A DNA stretch of 64,000 bases, taken from the NCBI GenBank assembly GCA_023525975.1, contig CM042039.1:15220501-15284500 (forward strand), given 5' to 3'. Shown here in pieces: positions 46,108-58,886 of the stretch; the first letter of the stretch is position 1, and each line of letters starts with the position of its first letter. The translations under genes and the position numbers were made by a program. The stretch is from Smallanthus sonchifolius (lineage: Eukaryota > Streptophyta > Magnoliopsida > Asterales > Asteraceae). The notes beneath the pieces were generated by a model that saw only the letters and a list, made by a program, of their open reading frames with translations, searched no databases and was not told the origin of the DNA.

Positions 46108-48820
46108 GCTCTAAATCATGGGTTGGGTAATTCACGTCGTGAGTCTTTAATTGCCTAGATGCATAGGCAATCACTTTCCCCCTTTGCATCAAAACACACC
46201 CCAACCCCGAATGCGAGGCATCCGAATAAACAACAAAATCCTCGGTCCCGTCCGGCAAGGATAAAACAGGCGCCTTAGTCAACTTTTCTTTCAAGAGTTG
46301 AAAAGCAGATTCTTGCTCGGGACTCCAAACAAACTTTGTCTCCTTACGAGTCAACTTCGTCATCGGCACAGCAATCCGAGAGAAGTTTTCGATGAACCTC
46401 CGATAATAACCCGCTAACCCCAAGAAACTTCTAATCTCCGAAGGCGTCTTCGGTGATGACCATTCTTTAACCGCCATAATCTTGGATGGGTCAACGGTAA
46501 TTCCTCTTTCATTAATCACATGACCCAAGAATTGGATCTCGCGCAACCAAAATGCGCACTTAGAGAATTTAGCATAAAGCTTCTCCTTTTGTAAGACTTC
46601 AAGAATCTCACGCAAATGACAAGCGTGATCACCCTCGCTCCTTGAATAGATGAGAAGATCGTCAATAAACACAATGACCGAACGATCAAGGAACGGTCTA
46701 CACACCCGGTTCATGAGATCCATGAAAAACGCAGGTGCGTTGGTCAAACCGAAAGGCATAACCGTAAACTCATAGTGACCGTAACGAGTGCGAAAAGCTG
46801 TCTTATGAACATCCTCTTCCTTTACTTTCAACTGATGGTACCCGGATTTCAAATCAATCTTTGAAAACCACGACGCCCCTTGCAATTGGTCGAAAAGATC
46901 ATCAATCCTAGGCAATGGGTACCTATTCTTCACTGTCAACTTGTTCAATTCCCGGTAATCCATACACATTCTCATGCTCCCATCCTTCTTTTTGACGAAG
47001 AGAACGGGCGCACCCCAAGGTGAAACACTTGGGCGTATGAAACCCTTGTCAAGAAACTCTTGTAATTGCTCCATGAGTTCTTTCATTTCTGGCGGTGCCA
47101 ATCTATAAGGCGCTTTAGCTACTGGCTTAGCACCCGGTATCAAATCAATTCCAAACTCTATCTCCCTATCCGGCGGAATCCCCGGTAACTCGTCAGGAAA
47201 CACATCTACGAATTGGTTCACGACCGGTACATCGTGAATCTCCTTTACTCTTTCATTCACATCCGCGACACAAGCCATGTACGCCTTGCACCCACGCGCC
47301 ATGTACTTGGTCGCCTTCACATAAGTGCACAACTTTACTTTACCCTTTTTATCACCTTCTCTGTAGATGGACTCTCCCGACGGGGAAACAAGTTGGATCG
47401 CCTTCGGTCCACATAAAATACTCGCCTTATTCTTTGACAACCAATCCATCCCCACAATAACATCAAAATCTCCCATAGCCAAAGGAATCAAATCAATAAA
47501 GAAAGTTTCGCCCCCCGCTCTCAACTTACAATCTCTAAAAATGTCAAAGACAAGGAAACTCTTATCATTAGCCGCTTCGATTTCTAAGGGTTCATCTAAC
47601 TTGCTACTTACAAAAGAGGAATGCTTAACAATTTTCAAGGAAACAAAAGAACGACTAGCCCCCGAATCAAAAAGAACTAGTGCAGGTAATGAGTTAATCT
47701 TGAATGTACCTGACACCACCTCCGAGTTGTTCTTTGCCTCTTCCACCGAAATGTGGAAGGCTCTTCCCTTAGGCTTTGGCGTCTCAACCTTCACCCCGCT
47801 TCCACCTTGCTGCTTTAACTCGGGACAATCCACCCTATTGTGCCCGGGCTTGTAACAGTTGTAGCATATACGGACTTGGCTTGGGCATTGATTAGCCATA
47901 TGTCCCGGCTTTCCGCATTTATAGCATCTTGAAGGACCCTTTCTACATTTCCCAAAATGCACTCTTCCACATAACTTACAATCTTGCGAAGAAGGTTTAA
48001 CAAACAGCTTCTTACTAGGGCTCCCGCCCTTGATCTTCTTCACCACTTGTTCCACAATTTCTCTTTTTCTCTTCTCACCCCTAGCCTCTTGCCTCTTTAA
48101 CTCCACCTCCATTTCCCGACACCTGTTTATTAAATCAACAAGCGTGGTAAATGAGGATGGAGATATGCTATCTCTGAATTCCACTGTTAGCATAGCATAG
48201 AATCTATCAATCTTGGCCTTTTCGGTCGATACCACATCCGGACAAAACTTGGCCCGATCAAAGAAGGCCCCGGCCAATTCGTCAATTGACTCAGTCGTCT
48301 GTCTCATGAGGAGAAACTCCTCAGTCATCCTGTCCACCGCGGCTTGCGGGCAGTGGTATTTCAGAAAAGCCGCTTTAAATTCCTCCCAAGACATGGAGGT
48401 CACCCCAGAAACACCTCTCTCTCTACGGAGATTCAACAGCCATTCCTTTGCCCTCCCAGTCAACAGAGGCACACTGAACATTACCCTATCCTCGGGCCTG
48501 CATCTAGTCGTTTCGAAATTCGACTCCATATCCACCACCCACCGGTGGCTAAGTATCGGGTCCACCTGACCGTCGTATTCCTTCGGTTTAATCACCATGA
48601 AATCCTTGAGAGTACAACCCCGAGGTTCCTTATCTTTCTCTTTCATGACCTCTTCAAGAGAGAGCTTAATAGTTCCCCTCATTTCCTCCATCAAGAGATT
48701 TGTGGCTTGCTCAAACGCCTTGGCCACTTCTTCCTTTATCATATCTTGGATCCTTGGATCCAACGGTTCATTACTTGCATCTTCTGCCATCTCTAAACTG
48801 AGAAAATGAACCACAAACAC
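46052..48820 (-). pseudogene. Gypsy gag-protease-RT-RNase H (922 codons)
   Basis: The likely start is the second Met (MAEDASNEP, codon 11). Gag core lies at ~70-240. Two zinc knuckles, CYKCGKPGHMANQC and CYNCYKPGHNRVDC, are at ~299-333. The protease is VLFDSGASRSFVS (~383). RT spans ~595-775 with an intact FIDDLLIYS box (718-726), and RNase H opens with VVYSDASHSGLG (~863). All catalytic residues visible in this block are intact. A one-base frameshift ends it at WRHLFVWC. With only this indel and a short deletion downstream, the copy is recently inactivated, or the indels may be read errors. Confidence 0.93.
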
Positions 48821-49288
48821 CTTAATACCCTTTCACTTTCAATACCCTAGGTATCCATTACACTTTCACTATTATATGTATTAAGTATATATATACCTAC
48901 CTATATACATACATACATATATAACCACCTTCACCTAATCCTTGCAAATGTTCATTGTTATATGGTTATCATAAAGTCCCTTGCACATTTCGTCTTATTA
49001 AACATATTGGCCAGACATGTTTAATAATACGCCATGCCCAATTGTAATTACCATCTCCATATAACAAGTCACAAAACAAGTTTCGGCACACATAACACCT
49101 TATCAACATTCATCATACATATATACATACACCATATATATATTATCAATTTATCAAATCATTACTAACCTTTTATTTCCGCAAGCTCCGAGTCTTAGTC
49201 AAGTCCTTCTTGGATTCTCATATCATTTTCCCCATATCAAGAGCATCCGGTTTGAGTTTGGTGCCACCACACCAAATCCCTCAAACCA

Positions 49289-49303
49289 TTGCTCTGATAC
49301 CAA
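49289..49303 (-). promoter_or_regulatory. Primer-binding site of the young Gypsy element
   Basis: The minus strand reads TTGGTATCAGAGC just inside the 5' LTR, complementary to the 3' end of initiator-Met tRNA, the usual primer of plant LTR elements. Confidence 0.85.
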
Positions 49304-49305
49304 GT

Positions 49306-51192
49306 TGAAACACACCACTTTTTAAAAACAACAAAACTTTAACGCGCGGAAGACTTAAATCCCAGAAATTTTTTTTTTTTTTTTTTTACCTCTCGCGTCC
49401 CGCGAGAAACATAGGCCACCTCCCTCGCGCCCCACGAGGGACCTGTTTTCACAGAAAGTTTCCAGTTTTTCTGCAGGTTTCATACTTAGACAAATTTCAA
49501 TCTTTTTCCAAAATACAAGACAACAAATTCACCCAACACATGGGTTTTAACCAAAAACCTTTCAACAACGTGATCACACCCCCAAAAACATGTTTTGTTT
49601 ATCAAATTACAATCAAAAAGGGGAAATTCCGCCAAATCATCAAAACATGAAAATATGCATACGAGGATCCGCCAACGCCTTGGACTTGACTTTAACTACC
49701 TCGGAGCTTTTCCTACATTCACCACACATATCACCATTAGTAATGAAGATAAATTCATAACAAACAAGTAAATTTCTACTTATTTCACCCATTCACCCAT
49801 TTGACCCGTTTCCACCCAAATTGTCATTTAGGCTACATATTCTTGCACCCTTACTACAAGTTTCAATTATGATCAACACATGATCCATTTCCATTATGGC
49901 ACAAAGGCCATAACTCCGTTTCGTTTATGATCAACACATGATCCGATCAACCCATGATCCTTTTCCATTATGGTACAAGGCCATAACTCCGTTTCGTTTA
50001 TGATCAACACATGATCCGATCAACCCATGATCCTTTTCCATTATGGTACAAGGCCATAACTCCGTTTCGTTTATGATCAACACATGATCCAATCAACCCA
50101 TGATCCGATCAACCCATGATCCTTTACCATTATAGGTTAACACTATAACTACATTCATTCATTGTACATACTAAATCATTCACAATTTATCATATCACAA
50201 GTATGCACACAATCACATAACGCATAATCCATAAAATTCACAATTTATCATCAATACTAAGTAAGTGCATAGGCACTTACCTTTCGGGTTAGAAGATCCC
50301 GCACCGTTTTCAAGCTTTGCAATTTGATTACCTAAACACATTCGCCTAGTTTAGTAATCTAACATATAACAAAATTTCATTACAATTGAGTTCACAACCC
50401 AATTTCCCAATTCCAACCCAAATTGACCCGTTTGGGTTATCCTCATAACCAAACACCCTCTTTCACCACAAACTCACCTACTTGAGTTTCATTAACTTAA
50501 TCTTAACACTAATTCTTCTTTCAAAAATTATTATTAAGTTAATTTGGTGTTTGTTCAAGTGTCTAACACCTTAAAAACACTTAATCTTCATTAATTCACC
50601 ATTTGAGTATTATGATCCAAACACCCCCAATTTTCACCATATGAACCCTAACTTCTCATAATCAAAATCAAAGGGTTCTAGGATGTTAATCACCTTCCTA
50701 CACCTTTAGTTTAGCTAGATTATCAATAATCTAACACCATTTTACCACATGCAACCATAATTTCGGGTTTTTAACAAAACCCAACAAGAACACATCAAAG
50801 GTGAATTAAAAAGGAAGATAATCACTCACTTGATGTTAGGAAGGTATTGTGTGAGCTAAAACCTTCACGAATCAAGCCTCAAACGCACGATTTAGCTTCC
50901 AATTTTGAATTCTCCTTTTCTCCTTTTCTCTTGAACGACCAAACAACCAAAATAAACCCAATTTTGACTTCTAATGTCAAATATGGCAGATTTTTACCAA
51001 TTTACACTTTAGGTCCTTCCACTTCCAATTCACCCATATCTTTTCATAACTAGTTAAAAACTAGTATAACCCGTTAATAACTTGAAACCCGCTTGTTTCA
51101 ACTTATTTCTAAAATATTATTTTCACCATAATATTAATTAGAAATATTTATTTATTTATTTGAAAACGAAACCCGGATTTTGGTTCGTTACA
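49306..51192 (-). repeat. 5' LTR of the young Gypsy element
   Basis: Nearly identical to 42501-44372. It carries one extra piece of the GATCAACCCATGATCC repeat near 50090 and about a dozen substitutions. Confidence 0.9.
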
Positions 51193-51197
51193 GGTCC

Positions 51198-52048
51198 ACA
51201 TCGCTTCGACGTTGACAGTCCGTCGGGCTGCTGCCATGGCCACCCGAGACCATCACAGTCCCCACCACTTCGTCACAGCCGTGACCCGCTTCTCCCATGC
51301 ACGACACCACCCCTCCAAGATCACCTCCGCTAACGTCACCTTGATCTGGCCATGCCTCCAATCATCCGTGCTCCACCACCATAGCCACCAGGTACCGTCG
51401 CTGAAACCAACACCAAGACCAACTCGTCGCCACCTAGTCGTTGCCACCACAATAACCCAGTCGTCCCTATCGGCCACCTTCACCAATACGTCGGCCTCCC
51501 ATGCTTGGCTGCACTCTACCGTCCAACGCCTACCCAAACGGGTTATCCCAACCCTGTCAAGCCATACCCGAGTCGTACCCGCCACCAGTCAGTCACTCCC
51601 CGGGGATGTCGACGTCCGTGACCAAGAATCCAACCCTAACCGGGTTCTTATGTTCACCGAAACGAAAAAGAAAAGAAACGGGGTGAGAACGATGGTTACC
51701 TTGTGTGCGATGGTACGTCGGACCGCTCCCCCGCCGCTTTCACGCTTCCTCTCCGGCCACTTCCTCTCCCCCGCTCTCTCCTCTGCCGTCACGTACCTAG
51801 GGTCCAAGATGGCCCTAGGGTTTGCGCTTAAAGGGATACTTAAGCCACTCCCAAGTTTCATTTCGGGTCCTCGCACTTCCGAACTTGCGCCATTCGAACT
51901 CAAGGATAAAAAAATAAACGACTAATTAACATTCGAATGTTATTCGTCTAAACTTTACGTGACGTTCCCGTCATCCGACTTATTGCAAGATGTCCTCGGG
52001 TCGTCCATTCGCCCATCTCATTAATATAAGGATTTCCGGGATGTTACA
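51198..52048 (-). repeat. Right piece of the outer LTR
   Basis: C-rich, codon-unlike sequence (51212-51700) followed by AT-rich sequence to TGTAACATCCCGG on the minus strand. The long plus-strand frame of 237 codons here shows no domain and is S/T/H/P-rich by composition, so it is treated as LTR. Confidence 0.55.
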
Positions 52049-53274
52049 TTGTTCATCTTTGTTGACCGTTTTAGTGTATCTTAAACAAAATATTTAATTT
52101 GAAATTCATTTGAAAAATAACATACGAATTTTAAATAACATAAATATAAAAAAGGTAAATGAAAAGTATTAAAATTAAATTAAAATCCATTTGAAAAATA
52201 TGATACGAAGGCACTTACTAAAATAATTACATATATATAGTTATTTTGTTCTATTACATATAAGTAATATGATATTACATATATATAATGATATTAGATA
52301 TATGTAACAATAAGATATTACATATGTGTAATATGATATTACATATATGTAGTTTTTTTTATTTAACAAAATATGAATAAATACATATATATTCATATTA
52401 TTATGTAATTGTTCATTACATATAAGACATTACTTATATGTAATATGTGCAATATAAGTTTATATATATGGTTTTTTTACCATTATGTACACTCGATTAC
52501 GCTGTTATGTCTTGAACGTGTAGCTACACACATTCTATATTATTACATATATCTAATAGCTTATTACATATATGTGCTAAGTTCTTGCATATATGTAATT
52601 TGTTTTAAAAAAAATACATTATATAAAATTTTTATTAAAGTTAAAATAAATTGGATAAAGTTAGTCTAAAGAAAACTAATTAGATTAACACATAGTTATG
52701 GGATTTTTTAAAGGAAAACTAATTAGTTTAGTTTTCAAATAAACAAGTTATGAGTTTTTTAGTTTTTTTAAATGAACAAATTTCTTAGTTTTACGTTTTT
52801 TTTTTGCATTAAAAAGTTAGATTAACACATTTATATCCGGGTTTTGGATAAAAAGTTATTAATGTTCTAAAGAGGATGAAGTTTTTTAAAAAAATTGGAT
52901 AAAGTTGAAACAACCACATTTATGTTTATATTTACATATATGTAATTGTTCGTTACACATATGTAATAACTGGCGTTAAAAAAACAAAAAATTACAATAT
53001 TATATTCGAATTAAAGATAAAAAAAGCTCTATTTAATGGTGTAATTTTTATAAAAAAATAATATTATATAAAAAAATTATGAATTATTAAAAAGAGGAGG
53101 GGAAAATTGAATAGGTGAAATTTTTATTATTAAAAATTGTGGGAAATGACGCATTTACCAAATTGGCATTTTTATTAAAAAAATGATTAGTTAGGTGTCA
53201 TTTTCTTATTGGGTTATATGGTTTACACATGAAGGAGTGGTTTACATTTGATACTTTTCCTATATATATATATA
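52049..53274. other. AT-rich stretch with ATTACATATATGTAAT repeats
   Basis: From 52220 to 52620 and again near 52930-52960, the palindromic phrase TTACATATATGTAA recurs with variations. The part at about 52980-53160 resembles the inner arm of the MITE at 2497-3574 (TTCGAATTAAAGATAAAAAA...GGTGTAATTTTT). No gene is present. Confidence 0.45.
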
Positions 53275-54164
53275 GGGCGAAATTTATAAGAAAACTAACA
53301 TTTATGGAGAGAATTGGAGAACTCCTCATTAATAGCAAAAAAAAGTTAAAAAAAGTCAAATATAAATAAAAAACTAAAAAATTGGTTCGGAGACCTTGTT
53401 TCTCACGTCGTCCTCTTTCTAAAAAAAACAAAAAAACTCAAATTAGTCGGTTTAGCTTTAGGGTTTAGTTTAGCTTTTAGGTTAGGTTTTGGAGGGGGTT
53501 TAGGTTTTTGGGGGATGGGTGGGGTGGGGTTAGGTTTTTTTGTGGGGTGGGGTGCGGTGAGGTGGGGGGTTTAGGTTTTTGAGGGTGGGTTAGGTTTTTG
53601 ATGTGGTACTACACATATGCAGTATTACGTGTGGGGTGGGGTTAGGTTTTTCTTTCTTTTTTTTGAATGACGATGACGTGGGAAACATGGTCTCCGAACC
53701 ACTTTTTTTATTTTTGATTTATATTTCGAGTTATGATTTTTTTTTTCCCTTTAATGAGGAGTTCTCTAGTTTTCTTATTAAAATTAATTCTGTCATAAAC
53801 TCAACTAGGGGTGAGCAAGTTGTGGTTGTGGACCCTCAGAACCGTGAACCGGACCGGGATCCTTAAGGACCCAAACCACATAGGCTTATAAGGTTCGGTT
53901 CGTGGTTCCCGGTTTCATCAATAAAAAGGTATTCAATTCTAGTCGGGTCGGTTCCAGCACTTTGCACAGTTAAGGATGAGCAAGTTGTGGTTTTGGACCC
54001 TCAGAACCATGAACCGGATCGGGATCCTCAAGGACCCAAACCACATAGGCTTATAAGGTTCGGTTCGTGGTTCCCAATTTCATCACTAAAAGGGTATTAG
54101 GTTCTGGAGGGTCCGAGTCGAGTCGGGTCGGTTCCGACCCTTTGCATAGCCCTAAACTCAACCC
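53275..54164. mobile_element. MITE with TATATAGGG ends, interrupted by a hAT MITE
   Basis: The left arm (GGGCGAAATTTATAAGAAAACTAA...GGAGAACTCCTCATTAA) and the right arm (TTAATGAGGAGTTCTCTAG...TTTTCTTATTAAAATT...AACTCAACCC) are inverted repeats flanked by TATATA. The right arm is split by the element at 53806-54154. The interior is G-rich with degenerate TTTAGGG-like repeats (53450-53650). Confidence 0.65.
53806..54154. mobile_element. hAT-type MITE, TSD AACTCAAC
   Basis: The ends TAGGGGTGAGCAAG and CTTTGCATAGCCCTA are imperfect inverted repeats. A perfect 8-base direct repeat AACTCAAC flanks it (53798-53805 and 54155-54162). The inside is a tandem pair of a ~165-base unit containing GGACCCTCAGAACCGTGAACC. 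Confidence 0.85.
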
Positions 54165-54183
54165 TATATATATATATATAGTA

Positions 54184-54679
54184 TAGGGATCCGCTAAAAA
54201 GTAAAAAAAAAAGTGTAAAAATTCGTTTAAAACGTTCATAACCAGCTCATACGAACTCCGATTTTACTCATTTCGGCAGCGTTGGAACCGTCTCGTCGAA
54301 CTCTACGATCTTAGCTTGTAGGGTTTAGATTTTAGGGTTTAGTTTTTGCCTTAGGGTTTAGCCTTAGAGGTTTAGCCTTAGGGCTTAGCTTTTAGTATTT
54401 AGGCTTTTGGGGGTGGGGGTGGGGGTTAGGTTTTTGGCGGGGTTGGAGTCGAGGTTTAGGCTTTTGGGGGTTGTGGTGTTTTTAGATGATTTTTTTGGCT
54501 TTTTAGGGATTTTTGTTAGGATTTAGGTTTTTAGGGGTGGGGGGTTTTAGGTTTTTCGGGGTGGGGTGGGGGTTAGGTTTTGTGGGGGTTGGGGTGGGGG
54601 TTTTATACTTTTGGGGGGTGGTGTTGAGGCTTTTAAAGGACTTTTTACACTTTTTAGTTTTTTTAGAATATCTCTCCCA
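54184..54679. mobile_element. G-rich MITE, copy 1
   Basis: The left end GGGATCCGCTAAAAAGT and the right end CTTTTTAGTTTTTTTAGAATATCTCTCCC (inverted) are flanked by TATATA runs. The core contains TTTAGGGTTTAG repeats and G-runs. It is highly similar to copy 2. Confidence 0.6.
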
Positions 54680-56093
54680 TATATATATATATATTCACAT
54701 ATTGTCTATTTACTTACATACACATTCGTGTTGGATAAATCACTAATGTTAAGTGTCGGAGGAAGGTCAAGACTTTTTAGTTTTTATACTTGCCCCCTTT
54801 TGCCTTTTGTATATGGAATTCTGGATTTCTTGAATTTGATCTTCTTTTTCAGCAGGTCAAGTTATTACATGTGGTTGGGATAAAAAAGATAAACTGTTGG
54901 GATTCCCGTACAACGAAAGCTCTTAATTCTGTGTATACAGTTAATGTGGCGGTAGATTCTATGTCTAAATCAAGGTTATTCATTAATAATTTTTCCACTC
55001 AGTATTGTTATCATGTTAATAATTTAGTATGTGAAAATTGTAACTATATGTTGCAGAAATGCTTTTCGAGGCATTCCAAGGGGGAAGGAGAATAGGCATA
55101 ATATGGCTGTCGTGAATGATATTGTTTTTCGTCCATCGTACGTATTTCTTTAACCACTCATTAATTATGAAATTTCATAAAAGTTAGGAACCGATATTCA
55201 AACTCCCCTGCTTCATAGGGCATGGTATTTGGTTTTCACTAGCCCCTTATTATAATTATTTTTCTTAACTAATTTGATCTATAAATAATTAAATATAGAG
55301 GCCACTCTTTCACTTTCAAGATGACTACTTTCATCTAATGAATTTAGATTTCTCTTATCCAAAAGTGATAAATAGTTCTAAAAGTTGATTTCTCTTGAAT
55401 AGACTGTTTCGAAATTTAACTAACTCTATCTCAAACTCTGGAGGTGAAGAGAGCCCAGTTTGACTCAGTATTCCTCTTTGCTAACTTGATATCACAATTA
55501 AACTTATTCACCAATAAACCAACTAATAAAAACTGTAGCATGTGTTTTAGTGGAGTTTTTACTACAGTGTATTTTGCAGTAGTTTTTTTAATATAGTTTT
55601 GCTGCAGTATGTCCTTTTAATGCAGTTTGTTTTTTAGAATTGTTTTTACTATAGTTTGTTTGCCATAATGCAGTGTGTTTTGTTTTTTTTTTAAATTGAG
55701 ATTTTAAAAGTAGTGTGGTATTACAATGTGTTTTTTCTGCAGTTTGTTTTTTAATTCAGTTTGTTTGGTAATGCAGTTTGTGTTGTAGAAATCTGATATC
55801 AACTCAGAATAAATGGTCTAAAACTGTTTTTAGGGTTTAAACGGGTCATCTTTAAGTACGGGTCAAATGGGGTAGGATTGATAAAGATGGTATACATGAG
55901 AAGATTGATCAGAGAAGCGTACTAATTGTACAAATTTGTACTTTTCATATATCATAGCGGATATACCGTATTTGTTGTAAAAGACTATTACCTTAAATAC
56001 AAACCAATTCATAAACTAATGAAACAAAAGTAAAAACCCGTAAATGGTACACTCCGCAGCAACGCGCGGGTTCCCCACTAGTATATATATAGT
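54680..56093. other. Spacer with unrecognised ORF fragment and a Helitron 3' end
   Basis: 54690-54770 recurs at 56640-56710 (GTGTTGGATAAATCACTAATG). A frame at 54842-55100 follows a TTTCAG acceptor-like site, but I do not recognise its protein. A Helitron-type 3' end, with the hairpin around CGCAGCAACGCGCGGG and then CCCCACTAG followed by T, closes at 56081. The matching 5' end was not identified. Confidence 0.45.
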
Positions 56094-56603
56094 ATAGGGA
56101 TCTGCTAAAAAGTGCTTTAAAACGCTCATAACCGGCTCATACGAACTCCGATTTTACTCATTTCGGCGGCGTTGGAACCGTCTCAATGAACTCTACGATC
56201 TTATCTTGTAGGGTTTAACTTTTAAGGTTTAGATTTTAGGGTTTAGTTTTTGCTTTGGGGTTTAGCCTTAGGGTTTAACTTTTAGTATTTAGGGTTTTGC
56301 AGGGGTGGGGTGGGGGTTTTAGTTTTTTGGGGCTGGGGTGGGGTGGGGTTAGGTTTTTGGAGGGGTTAGGTTGGAGGTTTAGGCTTTTGGGGGATGATGG
56401 TGGTGTTTATAGAGAACTTTTTCGGCTTTTTAGGTTTTTTCGTTAGGATTTAGGTTTTTGGGGGTGGGGGTTTTTAGGTTTTTCGGGGTGGGGTGGGGGT
56501 TAGGTTTTGTGGGGGTTGGGGTGGGGGTTTTATACTTTTGAGGGGTGGTGTTGAGGCTTTTAAAAAACTTTTTACACTTTTTAGTTTTTTTAGAATATCT
56601 CTC

Positions 56604-56608
<5 letters not shown>
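56094..56608. mobile_element. G-rich MITE, copy 2
   Basis: Same ends and core as 54184-54679, with a longer TA microsatellite on its right. Together with the shared 56640-56710 segment it indicates that a region of about 600 bases is duplicated around the spacer. Confidence 0.6.
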
Positions 56609-56640
<32 letters not shown>

Positions 56641-58573
56641 CATATTGTCTATTTACTTACATACACATTCGTGTTGGATAAATCACTAATGTTAAGCGTC
56701 GGAGGAAGGTTCCGAGAACCTTGTCCCGAACCCTTTCTAACCGGTTCTTTCATTTTTACAGGAACAAGCAAAGAAGATGACGAGGTTGATACCCTGAAAT
56801 GTTAAGAAGTATCTTCTTAACCTTATTTTTGTTGTATCAACAGCGATATATTATATTAGTAATTTAATTTTTGTTGGATTCTTAACTTTAGAAGGAAAGG
56901 CATCCTCTTATTTACTTATATTTAATTAATTATAACTACCTACCATTGTGACTCCACGAGAGCTTGTTATAATGTTGCTTGTGCATTATTAATATATAGT
57001 AGTGTTATATATTAAGAATTTTTATTTTACAACATTTAATATTTTCAACATTAATGTGAACTAAAGTTAATTCAAACATTATTTTATTATAACATGCTAA
57101 CGAGTAAAATAAAATAAAAATTAAAAATTAAAACCGGGGAGCAATCATTTCACAAGTTATATTTTGTAAATTTCTTTTGAAAAATCTCTATTTGTTTCAA
57201 AACAACGAGGGCAAGATACCACATATCAGTAGAGTAGCTCAATCATTTGTATATAACGTCTTATATCTGTTTATGTTAAAAAGTAAAATTATTATGTTAA
57301 AACATAAATAGTAATAAGTTTCAATATTATCATAATAAAATTACTCACATCTTTTTGATTAAAAAACTTATATTTTAATATTGTCTATTTAAAAAGGTAA
57401 CATTTAGGAACAGTAGCATATTAGTTTTTTTTATTAAATTCACTTTTTGTATAAATAAATGAAAACAAATATTTTAAACAATTCATTTAGCTATCCCAGT
57501 GGTCCTAAGTTGAAGGCCGGTTATCACAAAAAAATTTGTTACTACACCAACAATTTTACATTGAAACTTTCGGGCAGCATTCATTTTTTTTGTTTTTTTG
57601 TTTGTTCTTATTTTATTTTTGTTTTCTTTTTATTACCCTTTTTTAATTATTAAACGCAATGTGAGAGTTATACTACATTTTTTATCTATTGTTCGGTCTC
57701 AAAAACTGATACACCTCAAATTCGTACGTTACTTTTATGTACTTAAATACGTTAGTGTCAACCCCAAAACATTATTTTTCTTTGGTTTTTTTACATTTTC
57801 TTTAAAGAGTTCAACGAGTTGTCATAACTTCATATGTTTTTCTTATGTAGGTAACTAAATTTCTTTTGTAACCGCAGTGGCGAAGCTTGAAGAAAAACGC
57901 AGAGGGGCTGTGATTTTTTCCTCTTATCAGGAGGGCCGGAACTATAAAATTTTCGGCCGCATACATATAAATTAACAGTATTGAGCGAAAAATCGACCGA
58001 ATACATACAAATTAACACTACTGAGCGAAAAAAACCGGGGGGCAAGAAAGCTGCGTCCCGGTGTAACCGTGTCAACCGTTTAAGATTCGCTTCACGCCGC
58101 GTGAGGGAATTCGAGTTATGCTACGTTTCGAAGCCGCCGCAACGCGCGACAGGTAAAATTACTAGTTTTTTTAATTGTTTAACTTGATGACGTCAATGCA
58201 TCAGTTATAAAACTTCTTTATCATTTAGTCACTTTTTTTTAAAATTACTTTATAATTTATAATTGAAGTTAAATTTAAAAAAATAATCACAAAGTAATTA
58301 CAATATATATATATATATATATAAAAGGAATATATACAATGAAAACTCATGGGAGTTTAAAAAATTTTGAAAACCCATCATATAGTTCATGTCTTGTCAC
58401 ATATGTTCTTTTTTCTAATAAATTTTGTCTTTATGCAACAGGGGTATATTAGTAAATTTCTTTTTTTTTTTTTTTGTCATTTCACCTTTTGACATTACCT
58501 CATCTATCCCTCTTATTCAACTTTAACTTCAAAACCTAAACAAAATTTTAAGATTCATACTTTTCACTCTTAT
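56609..58573. other. AT-rich stretch with fragmentary transposon ends
   Basis: A short exon-like end follows CATTTTTACAG at about 56760 (GTSKEDDEVDTLKC, then stop) and is unassigned. CAGTGGCGAAGCTTGA at 57878 resembles a hAT terminus. A Helitron-like 3' end (CGCCGCAACGCGCG... then ACTAG followed by T) closes at 58165. No complete gene is recognised. Confidence 0.4.
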
Positions 58574-58886
58574 TGTAACAACCTCAAATTTATGGCATGA
58601 TTTTTTTTTATTGCAAGTGAGCTTGACCCAACTTTAGATAAACAGACTCGGCCCATTAATAGCCCAACTAAAGGCCCGATATACGAACCCAATCCAAAAT
58701 GAACTAACAGACTTTTGTTTGCCGGTCGTTACACGATTTTTTTATTGCAAGTGAGCTAGGCCCAACTTTAGATAAACAGACTCGGCCCATTAATAGCCCA
58801 ACTAAAGGCCCGATATACGAACCCAATCCAAAATGAACTAACAGACTTTTGTTTTACGGATCATTACACGATTCAATATAATTTAT

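Larger units (their letters stand above)
42501..51192 (-). mobile_element. Near-complete Gypsy retrotransposon, TSD GGTCC
   Basis: Two LTRs (42501-44372 and 49306-51192) flank gag-pol on the minus strand. Perfect 5-base repeats GGTCC lie at 42496-42500 and 51193-51197. The primer-binding site, polypurine tract and all coding domains are present. By eye the LTRs differ at about a dozen to thirteen positions plus a short repeat-unit insertion, well under 1%. This is therefore the youngest large element in the window. Confidence 0.95.
37519..52048 (-). repeat. Outer solo-LTR-like sequence interrupted by two LTR insertions
   Basis: On the minus strand it would start TGTAACATCCCGG (52048) and end GGGTCTTACA (37519). 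Three pieces remain when the inner elements are removed: 37519-37846, 41142-42500 and 51198-52048, about 2.5 kb together. No gag or pol belongs to it. The flanking five bases (AGTTA, TTGTT) do not match, so its ends are inferred from TG...CA and the typical LTR opening only. Confidence 0.5.

Noticed and set aside
51212..51925. 237-codon plus-strand frame as a gene
   Set aside because: Composition is S/T/H/P-rich with no domain, it overlaps another long frame on the opposite strand, and it lies in LTR sequence running from the Gypsy TSD to an LTR start.
37519..52053. Target duplication for the outer LTR
   Set aside because: Five-base flanks AGTTA and TTGTT do not match, so no TSD is claimed for it.
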